From positions 34,410,001-34,474,000 of the forward strand of contig CM075101.1 in NCBI GenBank assembly GCA_037576195.1: a stretch of DNA of 64,000 nt, in the 5' to 3' direction. Of the stretch, positions 11,347 to 20,862 are shown piece by piece. The stretch is from Phytoseiulus persimilis. Lineage: Eukaryota > Arthropoda > Arachnida > Mesostigmata > Phytoseiidae. Position 1 is the first letter of the stretch. Every line of letters starts with the position of its first letter. A program made the position numbers and the translations under genes. The notes beneath the pieces are model-generated. The model saw only the letters and a program-made list of their open reading frames with translations. It was not told where the DNA came from and did not search any database.

Positions 11347-13003
11347 TCACGGGTCATATAAATATTCTGATCCCTGCATGGCACGCACGGTCTCTAATAT
11401 GAACGTTTGATAGTGAGAAACTCGAGTATAAATGCCAGGAGTGTTCCGCATCGCACAGTTGAAGCCGTACGAAACGATGCCGACAGCGAATTGGCGGAAT
11501 GAATGATCGCCAAGCTTCCGCACGACCGACAACGCGCCACCGGAGTCCCCCTGTAATTCATCGCGATGAGAGCAACTTGGAACGCTCCAGACTTGTCATT
11601 TCTGAGGAGTACACATGACTCCGTCGCGCGTTGCCCCAAGAAGAAGCAGGTGTTCCTCGAATCATTCTGCGTCACTTACCTCGCATGCGTCCGTCCGGCC
11701 CTGCCTGGTCAAGGAGAGGTATGCACATATATGCAGATTGGGGTCGTACAGATGCTTTTTTAGCTTTGGGTGATTTGCGCACTGGCTTTTCGGGAGGATT
11801 TTCTGCACGGTAACCTGAAGCTGCGCGGCATTTTTCCTCTCCGCTGCAGGGGAACGCATGCACGAGAGAGCCACATGGATAATGTCACTTCTTTGTTCAT
11901 TTATGTGTCGTGTGGGATTCTCGTTGGAGAAAGCCGGACGAACTCACCTATTTTCCCCAATCCGAAGACAGCGGCCATGGAGCCTTCTACCGCATGATTT
12001 TTCTCTTTTTTGCTCACGAGGCAAATCGGGCGAACTCCTCTGATATCGATCTCTTGTCCAAGGTCGATCACCATTATGTCGTTGTGGTAATATTCGCCGT
12101 TGTATTTCGGATGCCTGTCGAATGCATGGCTCACGGTATACAACGGATTCACATGCTAAAATCGGACTGCTCATCTAAGGAATAACATTCAGCACGTTGT
12201 TGGAAAGAGTACGAGTCCCGGAGTCATGGACGTGGAATTCTTGACGCTGTTTTTCTGCGCGAAACCATGTGGGTGTAGTATTACATTGACTGTGAGTATA
12301 CCATTTCCTTTGAACCTCATTCCGCCCTGAGCGCAATGAGGTTCCCCAAGAAGAAATACCCTCAATCGTACCTGCGTGCCGCAACTGCACGGAATACGGC
12401 CATCTTACTCGGCGTGGATGATCCAACCTTGATTCTAAGAGCACTCACGAAGCTCCCAGTATCCACCAAACTGAAATGCGAGCCTGGGCGTTGAAATTCT
12501 ACAATCCTCGCTTTCTCGTATATCCGGGCTCGCGGATATCATCAATGACTTCACATCAGAAAGGGAACATCTCAGTGCAATCAATCTGTTTTGATCGGTT
12601 CGAGGCATCTGATGCTTGTTCTTACCCGAAGGAAGCTCCACAATGCGCGGCCGTGAGGACGTGGCGTGGAGTGATCAGGAAGCCCCCACAGAAATGCTTA
12701 TGGAACGTCAGCTGTACGTACCACGGAGATTGATTGATGCTAGCATCAACTCCCCCCAGTATTCGCCCCGTAGCTCGTATCAGACCGCAATCTATCGGAG
12801 GTCTGCATATTAATGACACAGAGGCTACACGAAATGACTGACATCAAGACCGAAGCCGCAATTCTGCCGAATCGACTTGCATTCTGAATACTTATCACTA
12901 AGCTCTGAAACGTCCGCAGAACTTCACACGCACTGGGAACCTTCAACAGGTAGGGATGCCCCCAAGTCTGATGTAAAACAATCAAGAACAGGAATACTTC
13001 CAT
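11347..13003 (-). CDS. Secreted trypsin-like serine protease (S1 family)
   Basis: This is a chymotrypsin-fold endopeptidase. From ATG 13003 a signal peptide is likely ([15 protein letters not shown]). Exon 12626-12824 carries the activation site R/ILGG (normally IVGG), then [19 protein letters not shown] with catalytic His. An exon ending at 11948 carries [11 protein letters not shown] with catalytic Asp. An exon ending at 11680 and the last exon (11347-11550) join in phase to give TDACEGDSGGAL with catalytic Ser, then [11 protein letters not shown] and TPGIYTRVS. The Asp six residues before Ser corresponds to residue 189, predicting cleavage after Arg or Lys. Residue 192 is Glu rather than the common Gln, and the residue at 215 is Tyr rather than Trp. 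The exon between His and Asp (about 12200-12620) is not fully resolved. The final stop is at 11347. Without clip or other domains its substrate cannot be guessed; digestion or immunity are the usual roles. Confidence 0.85.
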
Positions 13004-13099
13004 TCCACCTGGTTCAGTTTGAAACAAACGACAATAGAGAAACATGAGAACGCTGTTCGTAGGTCTCATCCATGCCATAAGAACTCCTCACGATTTTTC

Positions 13100-13399
13100 A
13101 TTCAGCTCAATTCAAGCAGTCTCTGCTTCTTTAGATGACCCGTGAGAGGATGCCCTATTTTACTTCCAGAATATTTCGATTGCCTATGCCTTCTCTAGGG
13201 ATCGCGAATTCAAAGAGGAGCATTGTTTCCTGGAAACAGTTCCACGACTCTTTGTTAGAGATGAGAGCGGATAAGTACGTCAACCACGTTGCTGCCATGG
13301 CCCTCCGGGAAGTGTCGTTGTTCTAGGTTTGAAATGGTTTATTTAAACTTCAAGCAACATAACTCAACTAATCTTGGTCCATCCTAGCAGCCCGTAGAG
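13100..13399. other. Short unassigned stretch between protease and FMC1-like gene
   Basis: A plus-strand frame at 13135-13326 is open for 63 codons, and an alternative plus frame reads FSRDREFKEEHCFLETVPR after a possible acceptor. No family is recognised. It could belong to the coding-like plus-strand material inside the neighbouring FMC1 intron. Confidence 0.2.
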
Positions 13400-14865
13400 T
13401 CACCTCGTCTTCGGCAGTTCGAGACCCACGAGATTCGCCGCTTCTTTGACGCTCCGCTCCCCCTTGTTGTGGTACATCTTCTGGATCTCAGCGACTCTCC
13501 GATTGCTCTCCAGATAAGCCGTGAAGGTGTCCAACCTACCGATGGGAAAAGGAACGAACGCGTCAAACGTATTTTCTGGCAGCTTCTTCCAAATCAACAC
13601 ATGGAATTTCCTAGTTCCCGGTTCTAATAACAGGTCCCAGAACCGATCTGATCCCAGGGCTGATGAGATAAGACTCGTCATTCGTCATTCGCAGAGATAA
13701 CTCGGATTCCCCTCCCACCATCGATCGACTAGCCATCAGAGTTTCTGGAGGGCTTGGTCGATCGGAAACTGGAGTAAACAACAATGAACAGCTTCCTCTG
13801 ATAGATATCACAGATTCCTATAATGTCCACACCAAGTGTAGGCTCCATCGTGAACTCATGTGGACCCGCGATTGAGAGACTCAAACGCGATGTCCGACAT
13901 TTCGAGCTGAGCGTTGATCTTGGCCCGAAGAACCCTGATAATTTCAACCAGTCGGAGGTTTGGCCTCTAGGTGGTAAAGCATCGCAAGGTTCCAGGACAA
14001 GCGATCGTCGATTCGTTCAAGGATTCCGGAGTTGTTGGGTAGATCACTCAGTCCAGAGAGGGTCCAATAATGGGGTAAGTAAAACTCGCACGGCTGATAT
14101 CATCCGTGGTACGGTAACTGATCTATAATCATCTTCCCTTCTGCGAGTTCCATGCAAATGATTGTTTGCGGTAACCTATCGGCTTCGCTCAAATGTTGGT
14201 ACCGTGAAACAGTTTGCCACGCTTGAACTTGGGCTTCTGTCGAATCAGGTGAAGCGGCCGGGGGAGTGACTCTGAATGTGTCAGCGACCAAATGTTGGGA
14301 ACTTCACTGTCCTGCGGCAGACTGGACCATTTGCCAACGCGACGAGTTCTACTCCGAACTCAGCGGGCTCGATTGCTCTCCCGCCGGTCCCTACCAGTCG
14401 TACGCCTTCCCGAATGCATGAGCAACCCGCATTCGAATAACGATTCCCGACACTCTTTCCCACTACGAAAATGAAGGGAATCAAATGCAGGAGAACACTT
14501 TCACCGGAGTTCGCCGTCAGACTGTATCGGCTGCTGCATGAGCAAGCGCTCCAAAGCTCTATGAGATACTAGGCGATCGACTAAGGGACGGTCGAATTTT
14601 TGAACGTTGCGGCCGTCATCGGCTATTTTCAGAACGGTTTGCAGACATCTGATAGCTTTCCCTGATCCCTCCGTACTTGCCTGCTAACGAGTTCGTTCCT
14701 CTGTAGACATAGTCTCTCGTCAGTTGCTTGGTGTTTCCGAGCTGTTGACATGGCCAGACGAGTCACCGCAGTTTCGCCCACCTTGGTGTTCTTCGGCAGC
14801 TGTTTGCGAAGCTCAGCGAAACAACGGCGTATGGATCGTATAGCTGTCTGAGGCGTCGCTGCCAT
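13400..14865 (-). CDS. FMC1: FMC1-like mitochondrial ATP synthase assembly factor
   Basis: FMC1 proteins are small LYR-type mitochondrial matrix proteins needed to assemble the F1 part of ATP synthase. Exon 1 (14681-14865, from ATG 14865) reads AIRSIRRCFAELRKQLPK and QATDERLCLQRNELVS, matching the family's N-terminal helix and its EKLCRAQHEL element. Exon 2 (13400-13535) reads TFTAYLESNRRVAEIQKMY then HNKGERSVKEAANLVGLEL, almost identical in pattern to human GKGERSVEESAGLVGLKLP. The junction uses a GC donor (GCAAGT) and a TAG acceptor and restores an Arg codon in phase. The intron (13536-14680) is 1145 bp, much longer than its neighbours, and contains open frames on both strands. Product length is about 107 residues, normal for the family. 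Confidence 0.8.
13540..14430 (+). other. Coding-like material inside the FMC1 intron (candidate nested gene)
   Basis: Plus-strand stretches inside the intron of the opposite-strand FMC1-like gene read like secreted protein. About 13543-13698 contains several N-glycosylation sequons (NASN, NNRS, NRS). About 13690-13877 contains LPLIDITDSYNVHTKCRLH. About 14226-14419 contains KCWELHCPAADWTICQRDE and LDCSPAGPYQSYAFPNA, with spaced cysteines. Minus-strand frames are also open over parts of this (for example NSGILERIDDRLSWNLAML near 14040). I recognise no family and cannot choose the strand with confidence. Confidence 0.25.
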
Positions 14866-14879
14866 TTCAGAACCTATTC

Positions 14880-17190
14880 AAAGATTCCCCGAATAAGAGA
14901 ACGCGATTCACGCCTCGGGGCACTTCGTCGGAAAATCCTTATATTTTCCCACGTCTGCTCTTGTACTGTACTCGACCGCCAGTAGTCACGAAGACGGCGG
15001 TAGCGGCCGGCGAAACAAAACAAACAAGCCCTGTACAAGGCATGTTATTGTCTGGGCTCTTCATCTGCTTCAAACTGCTGGCGCGTTTCCAAACCGTGGA
15101 CTACCAGGAGGGGTTCCAGGATTTCTGTCAAACGCTACGATGAGATCGAGATTCTTAATGTAACTTCCGGCGAGATCGATACAAAACTGAGCGCCGCTGT
15201 GGAGGATCTGGCCAAATCTTTCGTACTCAATCTTTTGAAAAGTCTCTTGTCAGGCTCTCGTGGCTCCTTGCCACCTGCTTCTTAGCTGCTTTGCTCTCGA
15301 TTGAGCTCCCAACGGCCGCCGAGAATAGTCGAGGCTCCTCCCAGAGTCGGTCGCAAAGATCGAGATATTCTGCTTCGGCACCATGTCCCGCTAACGCGCC
15401 CTCCGTGACGGTGCATCTCAGCCCTTTTCTTCGCCGTGGTCGTCTGGGGGCTAAAAATACTGGAATGGCCCCCTGCATCCCGTCACAGATTGCTGATGAC
15501 GAAATCAATGAACTCAGCGCACATCTTGATGCTGGAGCTTTTTGAAACCAGTGATCTACTGAGAGCGGTTGGACGAACGAATCCGCGCGGATGGCTCTCC
15601 AGGTACGAAATCGGCTCGATAACGAGCTATCGTCGCTTGCAACTCGGTTACCAATCAAGTCCTGGCCTCTCCCCTGCCTCGGTCCGAGGTCCGAGCATAG
15701 CTTCGAGATGACTACACCAAAATTTGGGGGAAAAAGTAGCATGGAAACTTATCTCGAACTTGACAGAACGAAACTTGAGTAGGAGGCCAATCGCTGAAGC
15801 GATTGAAGTTCCTGGAGTTGATTTGTAGTTTGCACCCTGGTTATTTCTGTCTCCCCGTTCGCACTCCCATCGTTTCTTTGGAGACAAAGAACCTGGGAAA
15901 TGGAGGGTGGAATCATCCGAACTTTCCAAATTCGACCCCTTCTTCCCTGTGGCTCTTCTCTGAGTCCAAGAGCGGCCTCTCGACCATTCTCCCGAAAGTT
16001 GAAAATGGTTCCAAAACGTCCGCTCGATATCTTAGACACGACCTCATCACATCAATCACGGGGGATCAAATGCAAAATGTTCCGATGCCGGAATGACCTG
16101 CGATGACTTCATCGAGTTGTTGCTAGCGCTCATCCGGAAAAAATAATCCTCGGTCGAGGTATAACGGGGTGCTTGAAGTCATCTTGAATGAGCCTTGATC
16201 AGGAGAATTGACAAGCTCGCTGATTATACCGCCCCTTCGTTCGATAGGTTGATGCGAAGTCGCGTTTGAGAAGCACCTGCAAGCAGCAGAGCTCAAGCGT
16301 GCACTTGCGCCCCTGTCTCCTGGCGCCTCTGGCACGCCCTCAACAGCCACAGTCTCCGCTCTACGATACTGTCAGACATCAGGTGAGTACATCACTATTG
16401 GTTCGTCTGAATCCTCCGTGTTCTGAAATCTCTCAGACCTCAGTTCGTGCAGCCTTTCTCGGGTTCGGATTCTCTGAGCATACGTCCGCGTCAACTGTCT
16501 CCATTCCCTACCCGGAGCCTGCACAAAAATAACTCGTCGTGTGTCGATCGGAAACTGCCCTCCCCTCCCCATTTTTTCCCGCGCTGTAGTTGATCGTTCG
16601 GGGACGAAGGCTCTCCTCACAGGGAAAAGAAACAAGCGACTCGCAACGGAAGATTCGGGCAACTCCCTGTTCCCGGTTCTGTCTTCCCGGAATCGGGCTC
16701 CGAGTCGACGACGATAGTTGCTGGTTCGACCCTGAGGATAGGCTCCTGAGTTTCAACGGCTGAACTCTGTCAGACGCATGAGCAGGGCAGAGATACTCGT
16801 CATGATCAGAGGATCGAATCATGCTCTTTCTTGTGACTTGAGGTGAATAGTTTCCAATCAATGCAGGCAGGTGGTGCTAGGTGACGTGCGCGATGGGAGT
16901 CGGATGAACATCCCGTGGAATCGTGCACATCGTTCACGAATGGAAACCGTCGCACACGCTCGTTAAGTAGGTCAGTGGCAATTTCGGAAGTAGAATCCTG
17001 AGGGGTGATCAAAACAAGGCTTAAGTCTCACGCTTGAGAGCTACGAACAGAGGTCAGCTAGGATTTCGAGAGGATTCCATCGGATACAGACGGAACTTGA
17101 CACCTCCCGTGGTCTAACCAGTCTCTATTCCGTCTCGATCCGTTTTCTGAATCTCTGTTTCGTCACTTTTCCAGTTCAATCTCTGACGGC
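14880..17190 (+). other. Probable multi-exon plus-strand gene, not resolved
   Basis: Several plus-strand pieces look coding. About 15121-15285 reads YDEIEILNVTSGEIDTKLS and AAVEDLAKSFVLNLLKSLL. 15591-15782 starts at an ATG and reads MALQVRNRLDNELSSLATR. About 16080-16145 reads MTCDDFIELLLALIRKK. About 16262-16379 reads FEKHLQAAELKRALAPLSP and ends at a clean GTGAGT donor. The minus strand also carries long frames (15227-15742, 171 codons; 16508-16861, 117 codons), so the assignment is not certain. No family recognised. Confidence 0.25.
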
Positions 17191-17247
17191 GACTCGTGGA
17201 AGTCCAGACTGCGCCGACGGGAGAATCGTCTTGGCTAGTCGGAGAAG

Positions 17248-18952
17248 ATGGATCACCCTGGACAGAAGAACAGTGCATTCTGTGGATGTTCGCGTCCGGC
17301 TCATCCGTTTGTCAGTGTCGCCGAAAAGCTCTTCTACTTGAATTCGCTGAACTCATTCAGACCAACAAACGAGCCGGACCGAGTGCAAAGACCCTCGTGG
17401 GCCTACGGAAGAAGATGTTCATGCCCCGAAACTCCGTGTTCCCCCTTCGTGAGCAGCTCATGTGTTTGGGAGTGGGCAGGGCCGAGATCGTCGAGTGTGC
17501 CACCTCAAAGACGACCCAATCGCGATGCTCTGGCGATAATCGAAAACTTGGCACGACGCCGTCGGAGCTGTGCGTCGCTGAGCTCCATCAGCTCCATGGC
17601 CTCGGGAGCAAAACGTTTCTGGAGGGGAACGCTTGGTCGGAAAAACCAAATAGGATCTTCTGTGATTTCGAGAAAGGTATCTGTGAACTGACCACTTCTA
17701 GGGATTCGTTTCGCCCGAGATGACTCCTGCTGTAGCCACGTCTTGCTCAAACTCGAAGAATCCAAATCAGGTTTTCGTCGGCGGCCTGTGCAGAGATATC
17801 GATTCGGAGTGTCTGAGACGAGCCTTCAAAGACTACGATTTGGAGAACATCGAGTGGTGCGACAAATCTGATCAAAAATTCGCCTACATAATATTCAAAA
17901 CGCAAGAAAACATTCGGGAACTCCTACGCAATTGTCAGAAACGAGAACAGAACCGCTTTTATTTCCACGTAAGTCAGCTCGTTCATCTAAAAATACCTCC
18001 CTGATTCTCCACTCTATTTACGGAGCTCGCCTTCATTGAAGTTTCTCTCCGCGATTGCTCGTTCCTAAATCGGCGAAGCGTTTGCTCGAATCCTCAGATC
18101 AACACGACGCGGGTGAATCGCGACCGGTGGGTTCAACTTATCCCCTGGGTTATCAATGATGCCGACTTCAGTAAATGCCCACTCGAGCCCTCAAGCTCCT
18201 GCAGACAACGACCGCAAGTGACCGAGAACACGGTCTTCGTGGGTGCACTTCACGGAGAAATGACGGCACACGACCTCTTTCTCATTATGGAAGAGCTATT
18301 TGGAGCGGTAGCATCCGTCGGCCTCGATACCGACAAATTCATGTAGGTGCACATGCCTCCGGAATTCCTCATGGTTGATGTGGGACACCTCTCGGAATTC
18401 GTTGTGACGCAGAACTCCCGCCGTTGTGAACGGGCTCCACCCCTCCTCCGGCGGCGAGCTTGACAATATATTCTTCCTGAGAGACATATTTTTTGTTCCA
18501 TTAGGTACCCGGTGGGCACTGCGAGGGTCACATTCGTTGACAAAAGTTCGCGCGACAATGCCATCGACGCCGAATACATTTCCGTTACGAGCGATAGGTT
18601 CACCAAAAGACTGCAAATTGATCCTTTCCTTAAAAACGTGAACTGTTCGAGATGCTCGCAAAACGCGGGGCCTGTGTTTTGCAGATACCGGAATTGTTTC
18701 ACTTACTTCTGCGGAGAGTGAGTATACTTTGACGAAGCGGTTGGGAGTGAGCGTTCGGAAGAAACACATTGCGAGTTCATCTAGAGATGGATTCAAGTTT
18801 ATCATCCAGTTTTCTCCCGGATACCTTTCAGATGCTTCTTCGCTCACATCGAGGCAGAAGCCGAGAGAGGCTATAGAACAGACCTGATGGAGTGCCACGT
18901 CCCGTTGATGAGAAACAGGGTGCGGAAACAAGGATCCGTTCAAGCCTACTAG
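17248..18952 (+). CDS. CPEB1: Cytoplasmic polyadenylation element-binding protein (CPEB/orb family)
   Basis: CPEB proteins bind U-rich elements in 3' untranslated regions and control polyadenylation and translation of maternal and synaptic mRNAs. The certain exons are 17702-17968, 18098-18342, 18505-18717 and 18832-18952, all with clean GT-AG introns in phase. RRM1 starts QVFVGGLCRDIDSECLRRAF. The inter-RRM segment has WVQLIPWVINDADFSKCP, the CPEB signature. RRM2 starts TVFVGALHGEMTAHDLF and continues with GLDTDKFMYPVGTARVTF. The C-terminal ZZ-type zinc-binding domain shows CSRCSQNAGPVFC, FCGECFFAHIEAEAE and the end LMRNRVRK. The variable N-terminal region probably begins at ATG 17248, in a frame open to 17689, but its junction to 17702 is unclear: either a donor at 17449 or a gap of only 25 bp. 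Closest to the CPEB1/orb branch by the RRM and ZZ sequence; that placement is inferred. Confidence 0.92.
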
Positions 18953-19676
18953 AGCCCAACTACGGGCTGATCATAATCTGGGAAATATCTCCCTCCAAGT
19001 CGAGTTGAGTGAGATGGTCGTCTGAAATTCATTTAATTGTGTCTGAAAAATGTGATCTATCGTTGGATTGTGTCGTCAAGAGCCATATCGAAGATTTGAT
19101 TTGAGTTTGTTCCATTCTCAAGGCATCGACTCTACACATGAACTCTGCGAGGATGCTGCCTATTTCTTAGTGCAGTGAGATGTAGCATTTAGCTTTTTAT
19201 GTTGATCGCCAACAGCTAATTTTATTTAAGCATGGATTTTGTCTTTAGCACTCTAAGAGAGGAGAAGCCCATCCTCTATGGAGTGCTTACAGAATGTCGT
19301 TCGTCCACTCAAGGAATTTAAGATGTGGATGGTTGGAGACAGCAGATATTTTGTCAGCTATTGTGGATCTACATTATTTTTCGTTGTTACCGCCGGAATT
19401 CTTCTTCTGCAATCTTCATATTGAACGCGTTAAATGTGATGAGACCGCTCAACAGCCTATCGAGGAAGCACCTTCGAGATTTGATTTCATCTTCGATTTC
19501 CACAAGTTTGGAACAAAATTGTACAAGTGATCATCTTCTGTGGTAGTTGATGATGTTAACTGTAAAACACCCACCATTCCTGAAAAAGCGCCGATTACGA
19601 GAGCTACTGGAAAGTTTATCATGAGAATAAATATTTTAATGAAGCGCTCCAAAGTGATAACAGATGATACAACTTT
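18953..19676. other. Spacer with one small membrane-type open frame
   Basis: Mostly non-coding 3' sequence of CPEB. A minus-strand frame at 19449-19652 encodes FIKIFILMINFPVALVIGA followed by a polar tail, a possible single-pass micropeptide of up to 67 residues, but nothing else supports it. Confidence 0.25.
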
Positions 19677-20600
19677 TTAATTGAGGGGGCCAGTGAAAAC
19701 TCTGCAGGGACTATCGCTAAGATTAGAAGGGGGCCATGCGCGGTCGATCTCCAGATCGATCCCGTGTGCTTCTCCGAGTTTCGCGTAAGATGCATCGCAA
19801 GGGTGCTCCCCCATTAAGAAGGCATGCTCCCGCTCGAGAGTGTGAACCCGCGACTGAAGAATCATTCTGCTTCGGTCCAATTCTAATAAAAATCTCGAAA
19901 TCTTTAGGTAACGAGTCTTGCTAGACTCTCCCGTTCCGCAGGCCAGGAGTAAGTTATGGCAATCAAGCCAAATCGCCTCGGAACTTCCACCAAACGGAGA
20001 AAATATCGTTTCCGTATGCTCACTTCTCGAAAACGCGACGTAGAACGAACCTATTCAAGCAATGTTAAGTACCATTGCAGGATCATTGCGGTCTCATTAG
20101 ACGCATTCGCACTCGTCACACAACCCGGAAGCTTTCGATGACTGTGTTGCGTGATGTTGTTGTTGCGGATAAACTTTGTGAGAAGATATCACTTCGCACG
20201 CGAATGAAATTTCCATCGATCGCCGCCAACTTCCGCTGCGTGACTCCCGAGCTCTTTCTACTCTAGTCTGGACTCCCACAGTCGTGGTGTCCCATAGAGC
20301 ATTGACATACAGAATAAACCGAGAACTCGGAGAGAACCTCATTGGAAAGTCTTCGGATGTCTTCAGGACAGGTTTACGGAACAATTTATCGCTCCAGTCA
20401 AAATCGATCACAAACTGAAACAGCGTTCTCTTGCGGCTTTCATAATGTCGACCGCGGAACGCTGGTTAGATATGAAGAGGAAGTTGATTTCTCCACGGTC
20501 GATTGCGACGACATGGCGAGCAAATTAGGAATGCGGAGAAGTCGCGCTTAGTGTTCTCGAGAGTCGCCTGCCTCCTGAAACTAGTTCATTCGGGCTCGAG
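19677..20600 (-). CDS. Unrecognised multi-exon gene with coiled-coil-like end
   Basis: I do not recognise this gene. The last exon is open from an acceptor near 20062 down to the stop at 19677, about 127 codons, which is long for this window. It reads FSRSEHTETIFSPFGGSSE, NLLLACGTGESSKTRYLKI and LELDRSRMILQSRVHTLER, the latter with heptad-like spacing, and ends CRVFTGPLN. The GTGESSKT stretch looks like a P-loop at first sight, but the surrounding sequence fits no GTPase or kinesin. Upstream pieces at about 20110-20235 (KLAAIDGNFIRVRSDIFSQ) and about 20290-20430 (TLFQFVIDFDWSDKLFRKP) are probably earlier exons. The 5' end is not found. Confidence 0.4.
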
Positions 20601-20862
20601 CCGGCCTCCCCCACAGTGTTTCCATGGATACGGAAAACTTTGTCTGCACGAGGTTCGCTTGTGGCCTAGTTCACTAGGCCAGTAGGTCTGTGGCAAGCCG
20701 GCAAGCTGAAGACTGTTCTGCCTCCCGCAAGCGCTTCGTGAATCCAAAACCGGAAAACTATGGCAACACAGCTCCCAAGCTCGGAATCGCAACATGACAC
20801 AATGTTGAGCGGAGCGTCGTGAATCCGATTCCCATCTACTAAGGGGATGTCACAAGTGTCAG

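Noticed and set aside
15227-15742. A 171-codon minus-strand gene
   Set aside because: No recognisable domain, Arg/Ser-rich low-information composition, and better protein-like pieces on the plus strand over the same interval.
19860-19980. P-loop GTPase (G-alpha-like GTGESSKT motif on the minus strand)
   Set aside because: The residues after the motif do not give the Ser/Thr-x-x-Lys-Gln-Met helix of G-alpha, and the exon has no switch or NKxD motif; the match is a short coincidence.
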